A DNA stretch of 64,000 bases, taken from assembly GCA_963682055.1 (NCBI GenBank), contig OY821747.1, forward strand, positions 34,284,126 through 34,348,125, in the 5' to 3' direction. The position numbers and the translations under genes were made by a program. Below are positions 1 to 11,500 of this stretch, piece by piece. The stretch's first letter is position 1. The number at the start of each line of letters is the position of its first letter. The notes under the pieces were generated by a model. It ran no database searches. It worked only from the letters and a program-made list of their open reading frames with translations, and was not told the origin of the DNA. This DNA comes from Primula veris. Its lineage: Eukaryota > Streptophyta > Magnoliopsida > Ericales > Primulaceae.

Positions 1-125
1 CTCTTGCAATTTCCACACATTTACATGAGACTTGCAAGCAAGATGACATTTCCATGAAAGATGACAGCATAACTCATCATATTTCTCATATGCATGCATA
101 TATTTAAATAACTACATAAAATTAC

Positions 126-3100
126 CTCATTGGTAGAAACTGGCTTAATCGACTTCATATGAGAAGAAATTGGTAGAATATTCAGCTCATCATCCATGAC
201 CACACAAGCTTTGCATGATGCTAGCGATAGTAGGAAACGTTCATTAAACCTCCCGGCAGCCTCGGTGTGCGACTCTGTACGAAACCTATCATGTACATCC
301 TAAAATTAAAGTGTTATTTAGCGCCAAGGAAAAATATTACTTCATAGTTTCGGATGTAAATAATTCTCTAAGAAACTCGCAACTTTAATATCACATGTCC
401 CCTATCCATATGTAGACATCAAATCTCAACTAATATAAATGTTTACCTACATCATGTCTTTTTGTTTCTCTTTAGATTTTTGTAGGAGCTCATAGGATAC
501 ACACTTCTAGTAAACAATTTATAGATGTAAATGATACTTGGAAAACCTGGTTTAATTGATGAGGACACGTTTCTCAATACATTCAATCAGTAATATAACG
601 TCTCTATCAAAACAATAAGTTTAGAGAAGACAAGTGATTGCAATCTTAAGCCTGGCCAGTGTAAATTGTAGATGAATAAACCATGTCAAAAAGGGAAGCT
701 ATAATTGGTTTTAATCTCTAAAAACTTTATTCCATAGCACAATTAAAAGATCCATATATGAAGATGGTGAAGAGTAAAAGGAACTTCAAAGCATCTGCAG
801 ATACAAAAGAGACAAAATAATCTTTTTTCTTCTATTTTGAATAAAAACAACAAAATGGATTTAGTTGTTGAGGATAAGGTGTGGCAATGCCATTGGTCTA
901 AGTACAAAAAAACATAAACTAATTCTCATTTCAGAATAGACGGCGATATTTGAGCAAATTCATGACAACAGAAAAAAACATTCACTGACTACTAAGGCAT
1001 CAATAAGTTTTACATTGCTACCGTCGTTTATCCTACTCTTAAACAAAGTATCTCTAATAGTGCAAGCAAATACTGTCGACAGATTTATCCACACAAAAGA
1101 ATGGAGCAAACGGAAAAAAATCAAAACTATAATTGAGGGGAAAAATATTGCAATTCCATGACGGAAAGAGGAACCATAGGTTGCGAGTCTTACCATAACC
1201 ATGGTGCATAGACTTGTTAAAGAGGACAAAGAACGTAGTAGCAGAATAACTAATCCACCTCCCTCAACCGTTTCAATCGTTCTCGCAAGCAGATTTGGTG
1301 TCAAAGCCTCAAAATCCTAGGAAATACCACAAAAAACAAATAATTCTTGAAAACAATAGAGACTTTTTAAGAGGTATGTTACCATAAATGGTGAAATGGT
1401 AATTTACCTGTAGTACACACATGCCAAAAGTATTTCCAAGGATTCTTTCTGAATCCCGATATAGGCAATATGTTATGCCTCCAGTTTCAAGAAAAAGTGA
1501 TAACGGATCAACCTTCTCAGGATCCAGTAGCCCCCTCTGCATTAATTTTTTAATTTGCTTTCCACGTTTTTTCTTGTGGCTGCAAAAGAAAATCAATCCG
1601 CTTATTCAAGAGACGGTCGTCCTTGAGAAATAGATCCAGGGGAAAAAACTTAAGACTCGGTTTGTTTTGGGGTAAAACAGGTGGAAACAAATATTTACGG
1701 GTAAAATAAGTTTTCCACTCGGTTGGTTTGTTGTAAAAATTATTTTCCAGTAAAATATTTTTCCAAAATCAAGGAAACTCAAGGGAAACGTTCCCCCCGC
1801 AAAAAGCAGCGGAAACAGTTTACGGAGGCAGGAGACTAACACCAAAAAGAAGAGATATATGCATCAAGCTAAAAATATATTTTATTCATCCTCATCTTTT
1901 CCATAAGCTAACAATCTTTTCATCTGACTTACTACGTTTTCATGAGCTTTCAATCTTAAACGTTTTCACCGTTCTATTTCTAATTAATAATCCATAATTA
2001 AAGCTTCTGTTGATCTTTTGTAGAAAAAAAATATACAAGATTATTAGCAGTCGTATTGAGATTTCTACTTATACATAATACATACTATTGGGGTTTGATA
2101 ACAATTAATTCGTTCGGTACCCGTTGTATAGATTTATACATGCGTGTTAATTTAGCCAATTCTAATAGATTCTATATAAAATTAAAAGAAAATAAAGTTA
2201 TGTAAAAGTTTAAGTACTACCTATATTACTATATATATTCTAGTACATACTTCTTATAAATATGTTTTGTTGGATCTTTAATGTTTTAAAATTTTAAACT
2301 TTCTGGTGTTGATGATATATGTTTTATGTTGCATTTACTTTTTTTATGCATCGAATTCTTTGCACCTTTGATGAATTGACATAAATTAGAACTTTGACCA
2401 AATTTTACATGGTAAGATGATTATGCGCCAAACGTCCCCAAATTGAGGTGGAAACAAATATTTTCCTTGCAAAACTTTCCCTGGGAAACTTTTTCCTTCC
2501 AAAATATTTGACTGAGAAACAAACGGATCCTAGGCAAAGATACATATACAAAGAGTTGTTAGTTATTACTGTTTTGATAATATACAAAGAGTTGTTTCCT
2601 CTGAAGTTAATTAAGTCAGCGATATTTGCCCCAAACACTTGGTTAATCCTCTATTTTTCTACATTGTTGAGTGGGTATTGAGTTAGCCCTAATTAGGTAA
2701 GCTTGCTCTTCACGTTATCCAGTGTAAATTCTCCGTAAACGAAATAAACATTGCTATAATGCATGTCAGCAGTCACAAAAAACACAAAAAGTTACCTGCT
2801 AAGTTCAAGCTTGTCCCTGTAGCACCATAGTACTGATGGACGTGTTTTCACAACAGTTTTACTGAGCATATAGTGAAGATTAACAATCTGTAACATCCAT
2901 ACATATGAGTCGTTAGTAAGTTATCTGGCGAAAATCCTTAAAAAATCATTATTTAAGGTTATAGCTTTTTAGCATTTTGGCAAAACAAAAATTAGATAAG
3001 AAACTGAGTAAATGAACCCGGTCCACTACATTTTAGGCAGTGGAAACCACTAAAAACCCAACAAATACTAGTGAACCCAAAAATATCTACCCTAAATTAA

Positions 3101-3895
3101 TTAAAAATATATAAAAAAATTGATTAGTTGGCACACCCTTATTAATTATAGTGGATCGGTTACATACAAGTTTTCCTCTAACAAAACAAGATTGTGTTTA
3201 AACAGTAGTGATGTTATTTTTATTTTGAAATAACAGTGGAGTAATATAGATAGATACAGAGACTTAAAAATTCATTATTTAAGCTTGTTATTTCCTACTA
3301 GCATTTTGCCAAACAAAAAACAAAAAAAAAGTGGTAACATGTTGTAAACATCATAAATCAGCTAGAAAAAAAATGAAGATGCCCAAACATTGGAGTAATT
3401 GATAGTTAAATTTTTGTAACTAGTAGTAAAAACTTTTAATAAGAGAAACTTTATAGTTTGATAATAAAAGCTTTATTTGAACAAAAAAAAAAAAAAAAGA
3501 GTGGTAAAGTTGGTAATAAACAAAAGAAGAAAGTAAAAAAAGGCAAAGATGAAGAAAGTAGTAATATATGAGTTTTGTTTGTGTTTTAGTAGCATAAAGT
3601 ATAGAATTTGTAATAATTTGATTAAATAAATAAAGAAAGTGTAATTAACATCCATTATAGTACTAACTAACTAACGATTATAAGATATCGACTATACTTC
3701 CTTTTTTTTTGTAATATAGATATATATATATATAGATAGATATAGAGAGAGAGAGAGAAATAAAAATAAAAATAAAAAAGGGAGGGGTGCCTGGTCACGA
3801 GACTTGTCACCAATGATAACAAACATAGAACGATGTTTGTTTTTAACACCATTTTCAATTAATATCCTTATTCTTTCATCCACCTTCTTCCTCAT
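126..3895 (-). CDS. NAT10: RNA cytidine acetyltransferase (NAT10/Kre33 family), 5' part only
   Basis: N-terminal 222 codons of a family that is usually about 1,000 residues; it acetylates cytidines in 18S rRNA and tRNA in the nucleolus using acetyl-CoA and ATP. Exons (minus): 3895-3791, 2887-2796, 1579-1408, 1316-1194, 299-126; the rest lies left of the window. Phases join exactly (105, 92+172, 123, 174 nt). The start MRKKVDERIR, then RSMFVIIGDKSRDQ, SHKKKRGKQ, DSERILGNTFGMC, ETVEGGGLVILLLRSL and CKACVVMDDELNILP are the conserved N-terminal (DUF1726-type) blocks of the plant proteins. The helicase and acetyltransferase domains are off-window. Intron 1 appears to use a GC donor (CAG|GCACCC). 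Recognition is by family memory; which plant paralogue (Arabidopsis ACYR1 or ACYR2 type) cannot be told. Confidence 0.9.
1652..2535. repeat. Related repeat arms inside NAT10 intron 2
   Basis: Two stretches, near 1652-1760 and 2444-2535, share GGTGGAAACAAATATTT and nearby runs of GGGTAAAA/GGGAAAC-like words and a GTTTGTTT/AAACAAAC motif in opposite orientation. This looks like the ends of an old, decayed transposon within the intron, but I could not define clean terminal repeats or a target duplication. Confidence 0.3.
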
Positions 3896-4125
3896 CTCTC
3901 TCTACTTTCTCTCTCTACTCTCTACTCTCTACTCTCTAACTTTCAACTTTAAAAGAAAGATAAAACCCTCCAAATAAGGTTTATGAGGGAGGGGTTTAAT
4001 TAATTATAATTATTAGGTCAACATTTCACCACTCGGGTCGGTTCCGTTTTTTCTTTTCTTTTACTCATTTTCTTAACCCGCTTCACTACTATTTTTAACA
4101 TCTAACTTCCTTTTTAGTAAATTAG
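3896..4125 (-). promoter_or_regulatory. NAT10 5' leader and promoter region
   Basis: Directly upstream of the NAT10 start, 3896-3945 is a CT-rich tract on the plus strand (GA-rich on the coding strand), typical of plant leaders. Near 3962 and 3990 lie AAACCCT-like boxes (AAAACCCTCC on plus, AAACCCCTCC on minus), resembling the telo-box of ribosome-biogenesis genes, but not exact AAACCCTAA. No clear TATA box. The regulatory role is inferred. Confidence 0.35.
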
Positions 4126-4179
4126 ACTGTTTTTTTAAACCAAAATTTTCAACCTCTTTACACAATATCATATTAATCT

Positions 4180-4470
4180 TTATATATTAAATGAGTCTGT
4201 CCAATTTAGTCACTTTTTAAAAAAAAAAAAAATAGTTCTATATTTTTTTATTAATTACAATAATAGCATACTCACATAAAAAAATATAAAAAATAATAAT
4301 TAATAACACTATTTATCCCGGTTTAATAATCAAACATTTTTTTAAGTCTTACCATGTTAATACTATTTTTTTTTATTATCCACATATTTGTATCATAACT
4401 ACATTTATTTTTTATATTTTAATTGCATTGCGCGTTACACACGCAACGCATGAGGCATGATTAGTAGTAT
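4180..4470 (+). mobile_element. Non-autonomous element, possible Helitron 3' end (copy 1)
   Basis: About 290 bp, similar over its whole length to 20962-21236, ending in GCGCGTTACACACGCAACGC (short inverted GCGTT/AACGC) followed by ATGAGGCATGATTAGTAG. The internal parts share a long A tract, ATTAATTACAATAATA and TTATCCACATATTT. A hairpin about a dozen bases before the end suggests a Helitron-like terminus, but the CTRR end is only convincing in the other copy. Confidence 0.45.
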
Positions 4471-5578
4471 TAACATATGTGAAAAACTCAAATGTAATGT
4501 ATTATCAATGTTTAACGAATTTTGTAGTTTGTTACCTCAATTATTAAATTTGGTATTCCAGTATCTAAATCGTTAACAACTATTAGTACAGTACACTAAA
4601 CGTATTTTTTTCTCCGTCAAATGAGGCATTTGAATTTCTATTTACGAAAAATGCACTTACTAAGAAAAACGAGACCGAAAGTGCACTCTCTATTGCGATT
4701 GCGTGATAGTCATCTGGAAATTCATTTGTTGCCTACGGTCTTACAATCTTGTGACAAATCTACTAACCGTCAAGTGTGATTCGGGAATGGACATTGCATC
4801 CTTATAAGTCTGAGGTTCTCCTCCCAACATGTATGTCAGAAAATCTAAACCGAATTTTTTTTCTACCGAGTCTTTTTCCTCGTCTAGGTTAATTCCACTT
4901 ATGTTTTTAATGTTATTAGAGTACGTGTCATAGCCACATTACATGGGATACTCGAGGTATGCATGGTGGGTGAGCAATACTCGGTTCGGTTTTTGATAAA
5001 AATAGGAACCAACCCAATTAAAAGTAATCGGTTTGGTTCAGTAAATTATATAAGTAATGTAAATATCTATTAATGTATATAACTATATTTGTAAATTATA
5101 GTTAAGATATATAAAAATATGTATTAATGTATATAAGTAATGTAAATTATATTTAAGATAACATTATTGTAAATGAAAAACATGAACGCATCCAACAAAT
5201 TTGTCATCATAGCGGGGAGTGTTATAACTATTAAATTGATATTCCAAATGGTGTTTACAACTTAATTTATTGAATTTTATTATAATCTCAAATTCCTACA
5301 CTTTCAAATCTCCATCAATGGCAACATATATAATGTGTTTCAGGAAAAGAGAGAGACCATCAATTCGATCTCATGGAGAAGTTAACCAGACCAAGTATCT
5401 CATGCGAACAAAGTACAAGGTAATAACATCACCGTTAGAGAGGATATATACTCAATTAGAGATACAAATTCACTGTTACAACACAACATTATCGACTAAT
5501 TCTTTACTTACTCGACCCACTGTTAATGATAATTATAATTATTATTCTCAACAATATTGGTATTTCCTCTCTCTAGCT
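4471..5578. other. Intergenic, no gene seen
   Basis: AT-rich sequence between NAT10 and the RING-CH gene. 4980-5045 carries CGGTTCGGTTT/GGTTTGGTTC words common in plant repeats, and 5040-5170 has imperfect repeats of TATAAGTAATGTAAAT and ATTAATGTATATAA. From about 5270 the sequence is the 3' flank of the RING-CH gene. The 108-codon frame here is not convincing. Confidence 0.4.
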
Positions 5579-8500
5579 TCAAAGGAGACCAAGTGATTTG
5601 AGCTGTTGAACATGCTCAGCTGGGAGAGGTGGGGGAGACCAATCAGAGCCGGTCATCTCCTCATCAACATCTTCCACAACATACTCCTAATCAACCAATT
5701 CAAAGCAATCATAAGATAGAAATGAAAAGTTATGAGGACATAGTTAAAGTCGGAAAAATTAATAAATACAAAGAGTTCAATTGACCATCTGGAGGAGTAA
5801 AATACAACCATTTTTCAATGTAACAAACACCAACGGCAACTCATAGGGTTTTTATTCACTAAATCATGAAGAAGAGAGAAGTTACTCGGTCACGAGCTGG
5901 AGGCTACATTGTCCTCAAACTAGCCACGAGTGTTTTTCTGATCATACAAATCTAATAAACAAACTAGGGCGGGGAGAAATAAAATTAACGTGTGAGGCTT
6001 AGAGCTGATGACGAGACCAGGGAGAGTTGTTGCAGGCTTGATGCTAGGCTGATTGGGAAAGGAAAAGGTCACTAAGAGGAAGGAAAGAAAGGAAAACAGA
6101 AGCGAGAGGGTAAACAATCAATAACTCAGAGAAAAAATGAATGTACTCGTTGTGTTATTAAGAAAATGCTAAGACTTGACAAAAATAAAAGGTTTGGTGA
6201 GTGGTTCTGTTCTATCTGTTATTATCCTTTTCAAGTATCCTTGCACACTCTTTGAGCTATGATGCCAATCAAGTATATTATGTATAAAGAGAGACTTACG
6301 AGAGTGACAAAAACCTACACATTATAATGCAGCTGGAATATTAAAAATTCAACGATGCCTGAATGTTGATGGGTAATAACACTTCATACCGTATGATTAT
6401 GAGATTGGTAGGAACTATAGAGTTCAGAAGACAAATCATGTTCCAAGTAGTAATCTATCTCAGCAAACAAGGAACCAACTTTCTAATACAAGGTTACTAA
6501 AAAACTTGAATAGATAGAAGCTAAAATATTATTTTGTTTGCACAAACTTAATTTGCTAGTTGGGAAACAAATTTTCCGAAACCAAAAGTTACAGACACTT
6601 GTGAAATGGCCGCCAACATATATATTTACCATTCTGAGCTTATTCAGCTCATCCCATCGCTTTACCGATATTCTTCAGAGGGTGAAACAACAAAGATAGC
6701 AAGAGTGATTTAAGATCCAAACTTCTCAACCACACTGGCATTTAGTTGATTGCTTTCAAATACTTTATCAATATGTTTCTTTACAAGGCGTTATTAAAAT
6801 TGAATTCAAACTTCTCAAGTAAATGTCATTGGTCATTAAGAACATTACGTTTCACTTCACGCATTTGCCAATGAAACACAGGAAGAAGAGGCAAGGGATA
6901 TTCAAAAAAGTGATCCAGAACAAAGTGGTAGGATATTTTCATCTCACACAATTGCCAAACAAAGACGAAAAAGACATTGAGAAATAATGATCCAGAATAT
7001 AAAATATACTAAAAATAAGTAAAAGTTGAACTTACTTTTGTAAGCATCCTTTTTGCCAGTATGTGATAATGCCGCTGCCAGATCCTTTGGCCAACCATAG
7101 TAGCAACAAGGACGCTGTAGAAAATGCCTATAACAGTGAAAAGCCCCAACACTATCAAAGCCATAATTAACAACAAGGGTAAACCAGCTTCACCAGCACC
7201 TCCCAAGCAACCACATTCGCCAACTGCACCAGCACAACCCTCAAAGCATGTCGTACAATCTGTCCACATACAAAGTGTCCCCGGCAAATGGCAGTCTGCA
7301 CAGACTCTGCAAATAAAAATAAACATATTGGACAGTTTTATTCTTAATTGTTCATTTTTTTTCTACATGAAACTAGTTGCAAACTGTGATCAGTACCCAA
7401 TACAGTGTCATCTGGCAGGCAACATATAAACTTCAATTATCAAAGTAGGAGATGGCCGCACACTAATACGAACGTGAAAGTAAATATAAACCCAACAACT
7501 TCCAACTCGGAGTTAGTCTTAACTTGCTTCCAGTGATCAATTACATGGTTAAAGGCGTTTTTTTTTTGTGAGAACACATCCATATGGCTGAGAAACTAGA
7601 ATTCAAGGCATTGTCACAAGGTTAAATGTACTTTTGTACCACCAACTATTATCATTTTACGATTTTGTATCCCCTACTATCATTCAATTGTTATACAAAG
7701 TACGGTTATTTTATGGAAACACCCTCAAATGTAAATTATGTATTATTATGTATATCTCATAGGAGTATATTTTAAAATACCAAAGAAAAAGTTATGATGT
7801 ATAATTTCAATGTAGTCATCTACTCCGTAATAGCAAATGTTCATAGAAAGAAGACTTTATTTTTTTCACCTTAATACAATGGCTCAAAAAATTGAAGTAT
7901 GTAAAGTGACTAAACTACCTCTGCATATAGATGGAAAACGTTATAGTTGGGTGTACTGATTAGAAAAAACAAAAAGTTGGGGGTAAAAAATCAAAGTTAT
8001 TTATAAGTCCTAGTACAAAAGAACATTTAACCCCATTGTCACATAAAATACAACAGGTCCATTTGCCTTAACCTTAATTGCTTGGCAACTTGAAAATTGA
8101 GTAATAGCTAAACTGAGGGACTAATTAGCAAATGGTCAAAAAAAATAAAAAATCGATTATTTGTTTTTTATAAATACTTCCAAACACAGATTGCATAAGT
8201 ACCTTTATAATAGCTTTGGAGGAAATGCATAAAACTTGGAACCTACATGAAAAATATGATCCTTAAAACATACACCAATAGTCACATACCCGGGTTGACA
8301 ACAGCAAAGACACAGTTCTCGACATGGCTGTGCCAAATCATTGCGCACTCTTCGATCATAACAAGTTATGATGCAACCAGATAACCCCAGCAGAGCAAAA
8401 AACAAAAGTGCCCCTGTAATGACAGTTAAAAAAACGAGTAAATAATAAGAAATAATGGCCAGAAATGAAGTGTCTGAAAAATACTAAAATAGTTATAAAA

Positions 8501-11500
8501 AAAGACCCGACATCATGCCAATAAATGGTCATATCTTTTCTATAATAAGATGTGAGCCTTACGGGCGGTTGTACTGTGAGGCTATGGATGTTTACACATT
8601 TCCAAAATTCCCTCCAACTGAATCGAAATCATTTATTGAATTAAAAGGCTTTTATATGCTTCCAGTTGTGTCGCTTGCAAACAGTTAGTTACTACTTAGG
8701 ATCACTAAAAACAATTTCAAAAAAGAGAAGAAAAGAAAAGAGGAGAAGGAAAAACAGAGTACCTACATACTACAACTTTTTCATGAAATGTCAAAGTAAG
8801 CAACTTTAACCGGTTGCAAGGAGGTTGTTTCTAGGATAAGAGGAGTGGAGTGCACCAAAAACTGGAAAACAGAATTAACAATTTTACCATACTGAATAAA
8901 GGCTAAACCGCCAAAAATAATATTATCAAGAAACCATATATTTTTTAAACAAATTTAAAAATGAGGAATCCAAACGTTAACGTTTATCCGCTAAACAACA
9001 TATAGACTGTCCCACTTCTTAAGATCCTAACCGGCTAGAAGGATTTAAATGAAGAAGTATAGTGGTGCCTGGAGGCAAAATTTTAAAGACTAGCATATGG
9101 GGAAGCATCATACAGATTTTATGTGGCCTAAAAGACCATGCAAGCACGTTAACTGCTTGCAAGGAGGTTGTTTCTAGAATAAGAGGAGTGGAGTGTACCA
9201 AAATTTGAAAATCAGAATTAATGTTTTACCATATCGAGTAAAAGATAACCACCAAAATACATCTTTTCTAGGAACCATGGTTCTCTTACAAAAATTTAAA
9301 AATGAGGTTAGTAAACAAATAGTTTTACTGCTGTTTGGATGCAGATTTCTGAAGACAACAGATAGGAAATGGGATATGTGGCATACAACAAACGCCACAT
9401 TTACCAATAAATGAAATCCCAAATTGTGTAAGCACGTAATTCGCCTGGAAACTTTAGATAGAAAAAAAAAGTAGAAACAAAGTTCGCCTTGAAAGAATAT
9501 TCTAAACGAAGATGCACGGACACTTCAAAAAAGATGGCATATTGAGTGTCGGACACGCGGACACCCGTCCGACACTCCATTTCATGTGTCAGACTCTTCA
9601 ACTCCGTGCCCTTGGCGTATTGGCATGTTGATCACATGGACACGTGTTGGACACTTTCTAAAACGTCATGGACAACTAAACTACACAAGAAACACAATTT
9701 ATTTTACTGAAAAGTTTCTATATTTTCAAAGTTTACAATTTAATCTAAAAAATTAGCAATTATCTAAATAAAAAAATGTAATTATTACTAAGATTTGTCA
9801 GTTACAATTAAAATATTTATAATTTTTCTGATTTTAATAAATAAAATGTATAACAACCCATATATATATAATATTTATTATTATTTAATTGTCGCGTCGT
9901 GTCCTAAATTTTAGAAATTCGCCGTTTTACCGTGTCCATGTCGTGTCGGACACGCGAATGCGTGCCTGTGCTACATAGATTCTAACTGCACATATCCCTA
10001 TGATGAAAGAATAATGTGCAACGATTAAAAGGGGAAGAAAATTAATCCAACTATTAACCCAGTGGGGCACCAAAGCACATAAGAGACTTTTAAACACTTC
10101 CAATTGTGTCTTTGCCTACAGGTCATAAATACTTAACAAGGAATAAATACAACTTTGAGGGGTTAAAATATAAGACAAGAGGAAAACCGCAGTACCTACT
10201 ATTCCAACTAAATCCTAAAAAGTAAGCAACTTTAACCGCATGCAAAAAGGTTGATTCAAGGAAAAGAGGACTGGAGTGCACCAAACAATAACGATCAGAA
10301 TGAACAGTTTTACCATATCTAAAAAGGATAAATACCAAAATAAATCTTTTATAGAAACCATGGTTTAAAAAAACTTAAAGACAAGGGAGTTGAACATTTA
10401 CACATAGCCGTAAACAACGTAAAGACTATCCCACTTCTTAAACTCCTAAATGGTTCAAGGAACTATAGAATCTTTCACAAGAATAGTGCATAATATAGCC
10501 CCACTCTCTGCTATAAGTTACTACTGAAAAGGTTCAAGATTATACCACATATGTAGTAGAAACTAAATTCACTCTCAAACTGCCATGTCAAACGAAGCCA
10601 AAATTTCTGATACCCATCAATTAGATACACTATATATGCCAATGAAGCAATCACCTGCAGAATAAAAAAAAACATGCAAACGATATCTTTAGTTATCTAC
10701 ATATTCAAAGGATTTAAGAATTGAAGACCTAAAAGCTAGAGGGAAAATGGCTTACAAGTTGAACAGAGAAGAATATAAATAAAATATCTCTCGTCACAAA
10801 AAATCTGAACTTTAAGGACCGCCACTTCCTATCAGCAAGGGCATGAACTCGTAAGTAATAAGAAGCCTTGCACGTAGTACAATGAGCAAATGCAAACCCT
10901 TCCTGCAAAAATTGAGATATTATTACAATCACCATCTGACATGGGTAGAAAAAATATTGTTCTAACAAGTCCGTGAACAAACACGATCTGAAATTCACTA
11001 CGGCGGAAACTCAGACATTAAGTGGAGAAGATAGAATACATGGTTTTTATGATTCATTACAGTAAATTGGTACCAAAACTCATTAGCTATTTCATATTCA
11101 AACTCTTCCCTATCTAGGTTAGGTCGTAATGCATCTAAGATCAGCCTCATTACTGTTTTTGTTTTCTTCTATATTCAACACTAAATTTTCTTCAGACACA
11201 GAAAAACAACCGTTACTGGAGTTTAAACATGAATGCTTACAGCTTAGTAACCAAAGATTTTAAAACAACACAAAAATCATAATGATCATTCGTTTAGTGT
11301 TTTCACTATATCAGTATCTGCTTTTTACACAAAACAAAAAGGCATGCTATATCCAAAGCACAATTTAGACAAATTAAGGCTTAAGAATTGCTATTAACAA
11401 TTATTGAAGTAACTCGAGTAACTAAAAACTACACAAGACACCCAAACTAGCAAACAATAAAAATGGACGGTCTTTACACATCAGCCGTCTAAAGTAAATA

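Noticed and set aside
5270..5596. 108-codon plus-strand frame
   Set aside because: Overlaps the last exon and 3' flank of the RING-CH gene on the other strand and has no recognisable motif.
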